Origin: an uncultured Alphaproteobacteria bacterium
Lineage (GTDB): Bacteria; Pseudomonadota; Alphaproteobacteria; CAAHEQ01; UBA3637
DNA length: 27,212 nt
Direction: 5' to 3'
NCBI GenBank assembly: GCA_934216505.1
Contig: CAKQBW010000014.1
Coordinates: 1 to 27,212 of the forward strand
This document shows positions 15,969 to 24,347 of this stretch, piece after piece. Every line of letters begins with the position of its first letter. Within the stretch, counting starts at the first letter, position 1. The notes below the pieces were generated by a model, which did no database searches, was not told the origin of the DNA, and saw only the letters and a program-made list of their open reading frames with translations. The translations under genes and the position numbers were made by a program.

Positions 15969-16517
15969 ATTACACTTATTGGTCATCAAATTGATTTAGG
16001 CGACAGCTGGCGGGAGTATGCCGACAAAGTCCTTTCGGAAACCGTCCAAAAATACTTTAACAATGCGACAGACGCCACCGTGCGAGTTTCCCATGAAGGC
16101 GAGGCTTTCCGTACAGAAATTACGACCCGTCCTGTGGGGGGATTGACGATTTCTGCTTCCGGACAGGCCCATGATGCTTATGGCGCCCTTGATGAAGCCA
16201 TTCGCAAAATGAATGTCCAATTAAAAAAATACAAAAATAAAATGACCAATCACAAAGCGTTGCCCACACAAATGGTGGCCGTGTCTGTGATTGATGCGCC
16301 CGCTGAAGCCGCTGAGCCCATGGGGGATGCCCCTGTGATTATTGCTGAAATGCAGGCGGAAATGCCTACCTGTACGGTCAGCGAAGCCGTCATGCACATG
16401 GATTTAGCGGGATTACCTGCCTTTTTGTTCCGCAATTCGGCCCATGGCGAACTCAGCATGGTCTATCGCCGCAATGATGGCAATATCGGTTGGGTAGACC
16501 CCAAAAACAAACAATAG
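15963..16517 (+). CDS. hpf: Long-form ribosome hibernation promoting factor
   Basis: A ribosome-associated factor that binds the small subunit decoding channel and, in the long form, dimerises 70S ribosomes into inactive 100S particles under stress. The 184-residue protein has the S30AE/HPF N-terminal domain (about 1-100, starting MQITLIGHQIDLGDSWREY), a linker rich in Ala/Glu and Met, and a C-terminal dimerisation domain (about 130-184, with FLFRNSAHGELSMVYRR). I chose ATG 15963, which has AGAGAGG nearby; the frame extends 12 codons upstream without support. The hpf-ptsN pairing is conserved; the rpoN often found upstream is absent. Confidence 0.94.
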   Translation: MQITLIGHQIDLGDSWREYADKVLSETVQKYFNNATDATVRVSHEGEAFRTEITTRPVGGLTISASGQAHDAYGALDEAIRKMNVQLKKYKNKMTNHKALPTQMVAVSVIDAPAEAAEPMGDAPVIIAEMQAEMPTCTVSEAVMHMDLAGLPAFLFRNSAHGELSMVYRRNDGNIGWVDPKNKQ

Positions 16518-16525
16518 GGTTTTCT

Positions 16526-16981
16526 ATGAAGATAAAAGATATTCTTTCTGCTGATAACATTCTGGTTGAAAAAAAAGCCCTGAATAAAAAGCAGTTATTG
16601 GAAAAGTTGTCTCATTTGGCTAGCGAAAAAACCGAACTAGAGGAGGAGGTTATTTTCAACGCTTTAATTGAACGGGAACGGTTGGGAACGACGGGGATTG
16701 GGCGTGGGGTCGCCCTGCCCCACACCCGTTTAGAGGGATTAAAAAATATCTATTGTGCTTTCGTCAAATCTGAACCCATGGCGTTTGATAGCGTTGATGA
16801 AAAACCCGTGGATTTATTGTTTCTTTTGTTGGTCCCCGAAAATGCGGGGGGCGACCATTTAAAGGCTTTGGCACGGCTTTCACGCCTTTTACGCAACGAA
16901 AAAGCCACCGAACAATTACGGGCGGCCGATTTACCCAAAACCTTATATAAAATTATTGTGGATAACGATTTAGATGAATAA
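16526..16981 (+). CDS. ptsN: PtsN, nitrogen-PTS enzyme IIA
   Basis: The EIIA-Ntr protein of the regulatory PTS, a cytosolic phosphocarrier that controls potassium and nitrogen related targets by protein contact. The 151-residue protein has the family phosphorylation site in GVALPHTRL with His66, preceded by RERExxGTTGIG-type sequence (ERERLGTTGIGRG), and the DLLFLLLVPENAGGDHLKALA block. ATG 16526 lies eight bases after the hpf stop; upstream frame extension to 16490 runs through hpf and is rejected. The 3' end overlaps rnhA by 8 bases. Confidence 0.94.
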   Translation: MKIKDILSADNILVEKKALNKKQLLEKLSHLASEKTELEEEVIFNALIERERLGTTGIGRGVALPHTRLEGLKNIYCAFVKSEPMAFDSVDEKPVDLLFLLLVPENAGGDHLKALARLSRLLRNEKATEQLRAADLPKTLYKIIVDNDLDE

Positions 16982-17423
16982 AAAGCACATCACCCTTTAC
17001 ACCGATGGGGCCTGTTCGGGAAACCCAGGCCCTGGCGGTTGGGCGTGCTTATTGACTTATCAAGATAAATCCAAACATTTATCAGGCGGACACCCACAAA
17101 CAACCAATAATCAAATGGAATTGACCGCCGTTATTCGGGGACTGTCTGAGTTAAAACAAGCCTGTCAAGTGGATTTATATACTGACAGCAAATATGTGCT
17201 GGAGGGGGCCACGAAATGGTTAGACGGGTGGATTCAAAAAGGGTGGCGGCGATCGGATAATAAACCAGTCTTAAATGTGGAATTGTGGCAACAACTGGTG
17301 CCTCTTCTCACCTATCACGACATTACTTGGCATTGGGTGAAGGGGCATGCGGGGCATCCTCAAAATGAGTTGGTTGATGCGCTAGCGTGCCAAGAACGTG
17401 ATAATTTTGCCAATCTAAAATAA
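16974..17423 (+). CDS. rnhA: Ribonuclease HI
   Basis: Hydrolyses RNA in RNA/DNA hybrids, for example at R-loops and Okazaki primers. The 149-residue protein has all four metal-binding acids: Asp11 (LYTDGACSGNPGPGGW), Glu49 (NNQMELTAV), Asp71 (LYTDSKYV) and Asp135 (NELVDALA), plus the handle-region WIQKGWRRSDNKPV and the flexible-loop HAGHPQNE. It overlaps ptsN by 8 bases. Its last 34 codons, including the codon for Asp135, are antisense to the end of the minus-strand ScsB-like gene. Confidence 0.96.
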   Translation: MNKKHITLYTDGACSGNPGPGGWACLLTYQDKSKHLSGGHPQTTNNQMELTAVIRGLSELKQACQVDLYTDSKYVLEGATKWLDGWIQKGWRRSDNKPVLNVELWQQLVPLLTYHDITWHWVKGHAGHPQNELVDALACQERDNFANLK

Positions 17424-18999
17424 ACGAATGAAATTGTTTGGGCGTGATTGTTTCGGGAAAGACCGTGATTTCCTGAGCATCCAATAGCATCACCAAAGGC
17501 CCATAGGGACGGTGATACCTGAGAAGATAGGCTTGTCCCACGGGGGAATCTTCCGAAATAAAATGAACGGGATAATTTTTTTCTGGGACCCACGGCACAC
17601 AATCCTGCCCCGCACAGACCACTGTGAGCCCTGAATTCAAAGAAAGTGTCTTTTGAAAAGGAATTTCCAGCTCCTTCAGTTGGCAAACCATCCACACGCA
17701 CAGATAGACCGTTGGCATCAAGAAAAACAAATTGATTAGAAAAGGGATTTTCTTTAAATTTTGATGAAAGAACCTCTCCCACATTTTTTGGCCCTTTATT
17801 CGGATAAAGCATATCAACCAAAGCCAAGCCACAGCCCCTGTCCCCCAAACGATAAGCCAATTAGATTCCCCCTGAAAAGCCTTGACTGTATCCCACAAAT
17901 AAGGTTTCGGCCATACCCAAAAAAGCAACAAAACAAGCCCCACTTTTTTGGGAGGAAAAAGGAGGCTCGCCCCCATCAAAATCAAACTCACTCCCCCATA
18001 AAGGGGATCATTCAGCAACAAAAGTTGTTTGGGATAAAAGGCCAACCCTAAACCAAATAAAATAAAAACAAGCGTTCCCGCATGGGCCAACTGCAGGGAT
18101 TGAACAACAAAATCGTTTTTATTTTTGGGCCATGCCAATCCCCAAAAAATAAAAAAAGGTGTGCCCAAAAACAACCACAATCCCCCCCACAAAAGCCCTG
18201 ACCAAGGGACAGATTTTTGAGGGGCAGAGGGGACCATCGCTTTTTCCAAAACAGGCACCCGAAACACCCCTTGGTTGGTAATCAAAATCCAATTTTTAAC
18301 TTTGTCTAAATCTTTTCCCAACAACCGAAAAGTCAGCACGCCTGTTTCAAAATGGCGTTCCAACACCCGAAAAGACGCCCCTGAATCATTTTGCAAAAAA
18401 GCCTGATTGATTTTCATATTTGTTTCAAACGAAAGCCGTCCCTCTTGCTCATTCAGCGGGGTAAAGGTGGCACTCATCTTCTCCCCCGAAGGCAGGGGCA
18501 CTTGCTTTAAACGTTCCATAATAAAAGCGCAATAGGGGGTATAATTATGGCTTTTCGTATTCAAGGGCAGTTGTATTTGAATTGGTAAAGTCAGACACCC
18601 CGTGCGGGCATGGCAAGCCGTTAAATCCCCCCGAACACCAAAGGTCAGTTGCGGATTCAACAAAGGGCTGGCCAACACAGGAATAAAAATATCCGAAGAA
18701 TAGACCTTTGTTTCTTGGGGATTCGGCCGAATCGGATAATCTATCCACAATAAATCTGACTCATGTAGCGGTTTCAAAGCGGGCTTTTGCAAGGTCCAAC
18801 CTTGTTTTAAAACGATTTGGACCCCGCCCACCACCATCTTTTGGGCCTCAATACCGTCCAAGCAAGACAGCATACGCACTTGGGCAAAAGGGAGGTCATA
18901 CCACTGTGTTTGACCAAACTCGGCCACCGCGGGAGTCAGCCCCCCGATTCCACCGATAAACAAAAAAAGCCCCCAAAAAAATTGCTTTATTTTCCCCAT
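17323..18999 (-). CDS. ScsB/DsbD-like membrane protein with apparently decayed redox centres
   Basis: A 558-residue membrane protein with remote resemblance to ScsB/DsbD thiol reductases, which pass electrons to periplasmic partners. After a signal peptide (cut near PAVA, residue 26) comes a ScsB-like N-terminal region (about 30-260), including GDLTACHARTGCLTLP, which fits the family's paired cysteines. About six hydrophobic segments follow (about 270-450). The family's membrane C-P motif seems replaced by FLGTPFFIF, with no cysteine, and the second membrane cysteine is not seen. The C-terminal part resembles a thioredoxin-like domain (PLVMLL, FPETITPKQF) but shows DCVPW in place of C-x-x-C. 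I chose Met at 18999 because the promoter's -10 covers the ATG at 19008. Its 3' end overlaps rnhA by 101 bases. The alignment is by eye, so function is uncertain. Confidence 0.6.
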   Translation of the reverse strand: MGKIKQFFWGLFLFIGGIGGLTPAVAEFGQTQWYDLPFAQVRMLSCLDGIEAQKMVVGGVQIVLKQGWTLQKPALKPLHESDLLWIDYPIRPNPQETKVYSSDIFIPVLASPLLNPQLTFGVRGDLTACHARTGCLTLPIQIQLPLNTKSHNYTPYCAFIMERLKQVPLPSGEKMSATFTPLNEQEGRLSFETNMKINQAFLQNDSGASFRVLERHFETGVLTFRLLGKDLDKVKNWILITNQGVFRVPVLEKAMVPSAPQKSVPWSGLLWGGLWLFLGTPFFIFWGLAWPKNKNDFVVQSLQLAHAGTLVFILFGLGLAFYPKQLLLLNDPLYGGVSLILMGASLLFPPKKVGLVLLLFWVWPKPYLWDTVKAFQGESNWLIVWGTGAVAWLWLICFIRIKGQKMWERFFHQNLKKIPFLINLFFLMPTVYLCVWMVCQLKELEIPFQKTLSLNSGLTVVCAGQDCVPWVPEKNYPVHFISEDSPVGQAYLLRYHRPYGPLVMLLDAQEITVFPETITPKQFHSFILDWQNYHVLGTLAHQPTHFEDAPHAPSPNAK

Positions 19000-19006
19000 A
19001 AATCCC

Positions 19007-19035
19007 ATTATAGCAAAAAAAAACTTGAATGTCTT
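19007..19035 (-). promoter_or_regulatory. Extended -10 promoter of the ScsB-like gene, near-leaderless
   Basis: On the minus strand, AAGACA (19035-19030) is followed after 17 bases by TATAAT (19012-19007), with TGC as an extended element. Transcription should start near 19000, one base before ATG 18999, with no ribosome-binding site. The -35 shares base 19030 with the -35 of infC. Confidence 0.6.
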
Positions 19036-19053
19036 TAAAAAAAACGCTAAAAT
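19025..19053 (+). promoter_or_regulatory. Sigma70-type promoter of infC
   Basis: TTGAAT (19025-19030) is followed after 17 bases by TAAAAT (19048-19053). The predicted start near 19060 gives a 29-base leader carrying GGAGGA (19075-19080). It stands back to back with the promoter of the ScsB-like gene. Confidence 0.6.
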
Positions 19054-19088
19054 AAAGATTGTTGGAAATTTTTTGGAGGAACCAAGCC

Positions 19089-19646
19089 ATCGTTAATACT
19101 TTTAATCCCGCTTCCCGTGCGGCTCAAACGGGAAAAACAAATGATGAACCCCGTATCAATACGCAAATTACTGCCCCTCAAGTTCGCTTGATTGATGAAA
19201 CAAACACGAATGTTGGGATTGTGGTCGTACGTGAAGCGTTGCGCCGTGCCCAAAGTGCGGGGCTGGATTTAGTGGAAATTTCCACAACGGGCAACATGCC
19301 TGTTTGCAAAATCATTGACGCCGGCAAATACAAATACGAATTACAAAAACGCAAAAGCGAAGCCAAGAAAAAACAAAAAGTTCAAGAAACAAAGGAAATT
19401 AAATTATCCCCCAATATCGGTGAAAATGATTATGGGTTTAAATTGCGCAATGCCCGTAAGTTTTTAGGGGACGGTAATAAAGTCAAATTTAATTTGCGCT
19501 TTCGGGGACGGGAAATGTCCTATCAGAACTTGGGGACAGAAATTTTAATGCGAGCAGCCAAAGATTTAGCCGATATCGCCAAAGTGGAACAGCAACCCAA
19601 ATTAGAGGGACGCAACATGGGCATGTTGATTGCCCCCACGAAATAG
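19089..19646 (+). CDS. infC: Translation initiation factor IF-3, starting at ATC
   Basis: IF-3 binds the 30S subunit, keeps subunits apart and checks the start codon and initiator tRNA. The 185-residue protein has the N-terminal domain (about 1-85, with INTQITAPQVRLIDE and GLDLVEIS), a Lys-rich linker (KRKSEAKKKQK) and the C-terminal domain (KEIKLSPNIGENDYGFKLRNARKFL). No ATG, GTG or TTG is correctly placed: the only upstream TTGs (19059, 19062) precede the GGAGGA, whereas ATC at 19089-19091 lies nine bases after GGAGG. Rare AUU/AUC/AUA-type starts are known for infC and allow IF-3 to repress its own translation. It is convergent with the Lon-like gene, with a 5-base gap. Confidence 0.95.
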   Translation: MVNTFNPASRAAQTGKTNDEPRINTQITAPQVRLIDETNTNVGIVVVREALRRAQSAGLDLVEISTTGNMPVCKIIDAGKYKYELQKRKSEAKKKQKVQETKEIKLSPNIGENDYGFKLRNARKFLGDGNKVKFNLRFRGREMSYQNLGTEILMRAAKDLADIAKVEQQPKLEGRNMGMLIAPTK

Positions 19647-19651
19647 GCCCC

Positions 19652-21907
19652 TTATTTTATCGCCTTTAAATAGGCTTGATGCCAAGCAGTTGATATTTTT
19701 TTATGAACCGCTTGTTTGTTGAGCCCCGATAAAATTTCCATACACTCATCAATAAAATCCACCGCATACAGATGAAATTTCTTTTCCTTGACCGCTTGAA
19801 CCACTTCGGGCTTTAACAACAATTCTTTAACACAATTTCTGGGGAAAATCACGCCTTGATTCGCCGACCGCCCCAATGCCTGACAAGCGTCAAAGAAACC
19901 CTCTATTTTTTCATTAATTCCCGATACGGCCCCCACCTGTCCCAACGCATTGACAGAGCCTGTGATGGCGATAGATTGCGACAAAGGAATGCCCCCGATG
20001 GCGGACATCAACGCACACAATTCACCACAACTGGCCGAATCCCCTTCAATGGGGCCATAGGATTGTTCCATTCCCAACGAAGCGTCCAACTTTAAGGGTT
20101 CAGATTGCCCAAAGCAAGATTTTAAATAGCCTTGCAAAATCAACAAACCTTTGGTGTGAATCGGTCCCCCAAAATCCACTTGGCCTTCTATATCCGTTAT
20201 CGTCCCATTCCCCGCCCAAGTCGTACAGAACAAACGAGCCATGCGTCCAAACTTTTTATTTTGTGTTTCACAAAGCGACAAAATATGAACCGCCCCGACT
20301 TGCGTGCCTTTTACCTGGAGTAAAAGCACCCCTGAAGTCAAATTTTCCAACCATTGTTTTTGGGAAACTGTCCCATTTTCCTGACATTGCAATAGAGCCT
20401 GTTGCACATGACAGGCCGACACTTGCGTGGCCTTGGCCAAACGGGCAAAATAATCCGCTGAACGCATTAAATCATGCACTTGTGCAAAGTGCAACGACAC
20501 TTCTTTTTTGGGAAAAGAGGCCCTGCGGGACGCCGCATTTAATAAAGCCTGATAAGCCGACAAGCTGAATTTTTTCAACCGATTTTCTTGGGCAAAAAAA
20601 GCCAACTCTGCCACATAGGCTTTTTCCCCCGCCGCTGTGCGGGGCATCTGTTCCACAAAAGGCACCACGATTTTAAACAATTGGGAAAAATCTTCGTCCT
20701 TGGATTTTAATTCTTCATACGCCCGATACGACCCAATCAACACCACTCTGACATGGATAGGAAGGCCCGCCCCAAAAGAATTTTGAAACGAAATTTGATG
20801 GGAAAAAAGCACCTGCTTTAACACATAAAACAAATCTTCTTGACGCAAAATTTCATCGGCGTCCAACACCAAAAAGCCCCCGTTCGCACGGTGCAACAAT
20901 CCTGCCACCGGTTGTTTATAGGGGGGAATATCCGTTTGAAAATTCAACGCATAATTCCCCAACAAAGTGGGAATATCCACCCGTGCGGGACACAACACAG
21001 GGACTTCTTTTTTCTCAAAACACAAAAAAGGATTCACCCCAACTTGTCCCCACACGTTTTCTGTGTCAGGGTCTTCACACAAAAGGGTGGCTTTATGCCC
21101 CAAAAAAGTCTGTACTGAATCCAAATAACTTTGTACTTGTTCTTGACCTTGAAAAGCCACTTTAAGCGGGGCCAGCGAGACAGTCGTTTGTTCTTCCACA
21201 AACATTTGGTTGAGTTGTTCCAAAGTCGTGTTCTTTTCGTTTTCATAGGCAAATAAATCCCCTAAAGCGGCCGCCAATTCCCGTTTAGCCGCCTCTAATT
21301 CGGGCAAAATCTTTTGACGCACCTTGGGGGGAAGAGCCTGAAAATCATCCGCATTACAGACCTTATCTTGCACAAGGGGACACAGGCCATAGCCCGCCCC
21401 CGATTGCACCAACGCAATCCCCTTTTTGGCAAAAATACTTTCCAAATTTTTTAAAAAAGTTTCTTTTTTCCTTTGAAAAAAATCTTCAATTTCTTGCAAC
21501 TTCTCCCCATAGGATTTTTGGCGAAAAAGTTTTTTAATCTTTTGACGCAATTTGTCCATCGTTTCTCGCATTTGATGGGCAAAAACCAGCCCTTGCCCCG
21601 CCGCCAAAGGCAAGGCCAACGGCACAGAAGGACAGGAAAAATCACACACATAGACCCAATCTTTTTCCACCTGATGTGCTTGGGCATATTCATGCAAAAC
21701 TTTCAAGGTCAAAGTCGTGCGTCCTACCCCCTTTGCCCCCACACAAAAAAAGTGAGCATTGGGCCAAGAAGACAAAGACAAGCCCCATTTTAAAGTCCGC
21801 AGAGCCACTTCCTGCCCCACGGGTTGCGCCGAAGGGATGATTTTATCACCTTTGCGTAAAAACGATGTCGGTGCCAAATCGGAAAAAGTCAATTCTGAAT
21901 AAGCCAT
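19652..21907 (-). CDS. Lon-related AAA protease (LonB/YcbZ-like)
   Basis: A 751-residue ATP-dependent serine protease of the Lon-related family with an AAA-like domain, distinct from classical LonA. The P-loop is GAKGVGRTT (57-65); Arg at the Lys position is usual in this subfamily. A long helical, charged insert (about 115-250) is predicted coiled coil. A second AAA part contains GGFLVLDADEIL and the sensor region VVLIGSYRAYEEL. The S16 protease domain (about 545-750) has the dyad Ser624 (GDSAS) and Lys667 (NEKIEG), spaced 43 residues as in Lon. GGGGG lies shortly before the ATG. A TATAAG -10 (21933-21928) has only a poor -35. Known members degrade regulatory or damaged proteins; the substrate here is unknown. 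Confidence 0.88.
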   Translation of the reverse strand: MAYSELTFSDLAPTSFLRKGDKIIPSAQPVGQEVALRTLKWGLSLSSWPNAHFFCVGAKGVGRTTLTLKVLHEYAQAHQVEKDWVYVCDFSCPSVPLALPLAAGQGLVFAHQMRETMDKLRQKIKKLFRQKSYGEKLQEIEDFFQRKKETFLKNLESIFAKKGIALVQSGAGYGLCPLVQDKVCNADDFQALPPKVRQKILPELEAAKRELAAALGDLFAYENEKNTTLEQLNQMFVEEQTTVSLAPLKVAFQGQEQVQSYLDSVQTFLGHKATLLCEDPDTENVWGQVGVNPFLCFEKKEVPVLCPARVDIPTLLGNYALNFQTDIPPYKQPVAGLLHRANGGFLVLDADEILRQEDLFYVLKQVLFSHQISFQNSFGAGLPIHVRVVLIGSYRAYEELKSKDEDFSQLFKIVVPFVEQMPRTAAGEKAYVAELAFFAQENRLKKFSLSAYQALLNAASRRASFPKKEVSLHFAQVHDLMRSADYFARLAKATQVSACHVQQALLQCQENGTVSQKQWLENLTSGVLLLQVKGTQVGAVHILSLCETQNKKFGRMARLFCTTWAGNGTITDIEGQVDFGGPIHTKGLLILQGYLKSCFGQSEPLKLDASLGMEQSYGPIEGDSASCGELCALMSAIGGIPLSQSIAITGSVNALGQVGAVSGINEKIEGFFDACQALGRSANQGVIFPRNCVKELLLKPEVVQAVKEKKFHLYAVDFIDECMEILSGLNKQAVHKKISTAWHQAYLKAIK

Positions 21908-22004
21908 CTGTCCCCCTTTTTTCCTTACTTATACCGCCTTTTGATTCAAAAAAAAAGTAAAAAATGAAAAAAGCCCCGAAAAAATGAAAAAAATGTTTTT
22001 TTTA

Positions 22005-22034
22005 CTGGATTTTTTAATGAAATTAAAGTATAGT
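22005..22034 (+). promoter_or_regulatory. Possible promoter of dnaN-recF-gyrB
   Basis: TATAGT (22029-22034) is preceded after 18 bases by a weak CTGGAT (22005-22010). The start near 22041 gives a leader with AAAGGA five bases before the dnaN ATG. The surrounding 21908-22073 interval is very AT-rich with long A and T runs, which may act as an UP-type element or bend. Confidence 0.45.
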
Positions 22035-22073
22035 TTTAACAAACCAAAAAATTGACTCAATGAAAGGATTTTT

Positions 22074-23180
22074 ATGTTAAAAATAACCGTCAATCAATCT
22101 CAAATTTTAAAAGCATTAGCCCACACGCAAGGTATTGTGGAACGACGGCAAACAATCCCCATTCTTTTCAATGTCTTGATTGAAGCCAAACAAGATGGAC
22201 TCTTGTTGCGGGCCACCGATAATGAAATTGAAATTTCGGAAAAAGTCCCCGCTGAAGTGGAAGAAGAAGGAGCTATCACAATCCCTGCCCGTAAATTGTA
22301 CGACATTATTCGCCGCTTACCCGAAGGGGGGCAACTGAAATTGTCGGTCAATGAAACCTCTGGACAAGCTACTTTATCCTGTGGGCGGTCCCGCTTTGCG
22401 TTGGCCAGTTTGCCCGCCGATGGTTTTCCCACCATGGCCCGTGAGGAAGCCCCCCATCGCTTTCAACTGACGGCATCGGATTTGTCGGGCATGATTGTTA
22501 AAACAGGCTTTGCGGTTTCTGTGGAAGAAACACGTTATAACCTGAACGGGATTTATTTGCACCAAAAAGAAAACAATTTGGTCGCTGTGGCCACCGATGG
22601 ACATCGTTTGGCCTGTACCAAGCAAGCCTTGCCTGAAGGGGCCAAGGAAATGCCGGGCATTATTATTCCCCGCAAAACAATCAATGAACTCACCAAGTTA
22701 TTAAATGAAAATCCAACAGAAGTGGTTATTTCTTTGTCCACCAATCAAATTCGTTTTCAAATGGCGGATATTGAATTGTCCTCTCGTTTGATTGATGGGA
22801 CCTACCCCGAATACGAAAAGGTCATTCCCGTGGGCAACACTCAAGAAATGGTGGCGGATACAAAATCTTTGGCCAGCGTGGTGGAACGGGTGTCTGTGAT
22901 TTCGGAAAAATCACACGGGATTAAATTTTCCATTCAACCCAATTTACTTCAAATTTCTTCGGCCGCCACAGATGAAGGGTCCGCTGAAGATGAAGTGGAT
23001 ATTGTGTATGCGGGCAACGGTATTGACATTGGTTTTAACTTTCGGTATTTGTTGGATATTTTGTCCCAAATCAAAGGGGACAAAGTGCGCTTACGCTTTG
23101 AAGACAGTGTGTCCCCCATCATCATTCAAGATATCAATGATGATCAAACCTTGTATGTGTTGATGCCGATGCGGGTTTAG
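22074..23180 (+). CDS. dnaN: DNA polymerase III beta sliding clamp
   Basis: The ring-shaped processivity clamp that tethers replicative polymerase to DNA. The 368-residue protein has three clamp domains in order (about 1-118, 125-245, 246-368) with typical starts: MLKITVNQSQILKALAHTQG, RFQLTASDLSGMI, and TYPEYEKVIP; it ends YVLMPMRV, matching the family's M-P-M-R-x end. ATG is preceded by AAAGGA. No dnaA precedes it; a Lon-related gene diverges instead, so this is the dnaN-recF-gyrB cluster split from dnaA. Confidence 0.97.
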   Translation: MLKITVNQSQILKALAHTQGIVERRQTIPILFNVLIEAKQDGLLLRATDNEIEISEKVPAEVEEEGAITIPARKLYDIIRRLPEGGQLKLSVNETSGQATLSCGRSRFALASLPADGFPTMAREEAPHRFQLTASDLSGMIVKTGFAVSVEETRYNLNGIYLHQKENNLVAVATDGHRLACTKQALPEGAKEMPGIIIPRKTINELTKLLNENPTEVVISLSTNQIRFQMADIELSSRLIDGTYPEYEKVIPVGNTQEMVADTKSLASVVERVSVISEKSHGIKFSIQPNLLQISSAATDEGSAEDEVDIVYAGNGIDIGFNFRYLLDILSQIKGDKVRLRFEDSVSPIIIQDINDDQTLYVLMPMRV

Positions 23181-23189
23181 GATGATTCC

Positions 23190-24323
23190 ATGAAAACAGG
23201 CCTCGTCCGATTGCGCCTGACGAACTTTCGTTCTTACCCCAGTTTAGATTTGACTTTAGACAGGACAGGTCGGCCTGTGGCTTTATTTGGAGAAAACGGG
23301 GTTGGCAAAACAAATGTGTTAGAAGCGATTTCCTATTTAACCTCTGGACGGGGGTTAAGGACAGCCAAATTAGCCGATGTGGCCCGCCGCATGGGCGACA
23401 ATGTGTATCCTTTGTGGAGTATCGTGGCGGATACTTATTCCCCTTTGGGCGACCATAAAATAGGCACCGGCATGGTGGAAGGCTCTGAACGCCGTCAAGC
23501 CCGTGTAGATGGCAAATCTTTATCCAAACAAAGTGAGCTAGCCTCTTTTTTCCAATGCCTGTGGCTGACGCCGGCCCAAGACCGTCTTTTTTGCGGAGAC
23601 CCCAACGCCCGCCGCCGTTTTTTAGACCGCATCGTTCAAGCCTTTGACCCCCAGCATGCCAACCGACTCAACGATTATAACACCGCTTTAAAACAATGGC
23701 TGTGTTTGTTGCGGGAAGGACGCATGGAGAACGCTTGGCTTAATGGGTTGGAAACACTGTTGGTGGAAAAAGGAATTGCGATTGCGGCCTCACGCTTGGA
23801 TATTACCAATCGGCTTTCCCATTACTTGGACATGACGGAGGACAAATCTTTTCCTTCAGCGGAGATTCACCTGACGGGCCTTTTAGAACAAGCCTTGACC
23901 AGCCAAAGTGCTGTGTTGGTGGAAGACGCCTTCATGGGGCATTTGAAAAACGCCCGAAAAACTTGTGCCGAAGGGGGAAATTTAACGGGCCCACACACCG
24001 CTGATTTTACCGTCATTCACCAACAACAAAATCGCAGTGCTGATTTATGCTCTACGGGCGAACAAAAAGCTCTCTTACTGTCCATTATTTTGGCCGAAAT
24101 GCGGGCGCAAATGGCCGAACAAGACAAATGTCCAGTTCTTTTGTTGGACGAAGTCGCCGCTCATCTAGACACGCATCGCCGTCATACTTTGTTTGAAATT
24201 TTACTCAATCGCCCCAGTCAAGTATGGATGACCACCACAGACCGACAAATTTTTTCAGATTTTACTGGACTTTTTGACCAATTTGATGTACAACAAAATC
24301 ATCAAGTTTTAAAGGTTGCTTAA
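23190..24323 (+). CDS. recF: RecF recombination and repair ATPase
   Basis: An SMC-like ABC ATPase that with RecO and RecR loads RecA on gapped DNA. The 377-residue protein has LRLTNFRSY, Walker A GENGVGKT (34-41), the signature STGEQKALLLSIILAE and Walker B PVLLLDEVAAHLD. The middle region contains WLTPAQDRLFCGDPNARRRFLDR (family motif, quoted partly). It follows dnaN by nine bases and is followed by gyrB, as in many bacteria. Confidence 0.96.
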   Translation: MKTGLVRLRLTNFRSYPSLDLTLDRTGRPVALFGENGVGKTNVLEAISYLTSGRGLRTAKLADVARRMGDNVYPLWSIVADTYSPLGDHKIGTGMVEGSERRQARVDGKSLSKQSELASFFQCLWLTPAQDRLFCGDPNARRRFLDRIVQAFDPQHANRLNDYNTALKQWLCLLREGRMENAWLNGLETLLVEKGIAIAASRLDITNRLSHYLDMTEDKSFPSAEIHLTGLLEQALTSQSAVLVEDAFMGHLKNARKTCAEGGNLTGPHTADFTVIHQQQNRSADLCSTGEQKALLLSIILAEMRAQMAEQDKCPVLLLDEVAAHLDTHRRHTLFEILLNRPSQVWMTTTDRQIFSDFTGLFDQFDVQQNHQVLKVA

Positions 24324-24347
24324 ATGCAAAAATCAAAGGAGAAAACC

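Noticed and set aside
18742..18750. A DnaA-box-like TATCCACA sequence.
   Set aside because: It is a single site with one mismatch inside a coding region, with no cluster and no AT-rich unwinding region, so there is no support for an origin.
21717..21743. Arg replacing the Walker A lysine in the Lon-related protease.
   Set aside because: Arg at this position is, from my knowledge of the family, common in this Lon-related subgroup, so it is not an anomaly.
21908..22073. Long A/T runs upstream of dnaN as a possible replication origin.
   Set aside because: No DnaA boxes or repeat cluster are visible; the region looks like an ordinary AT-rich divergent promoter region.
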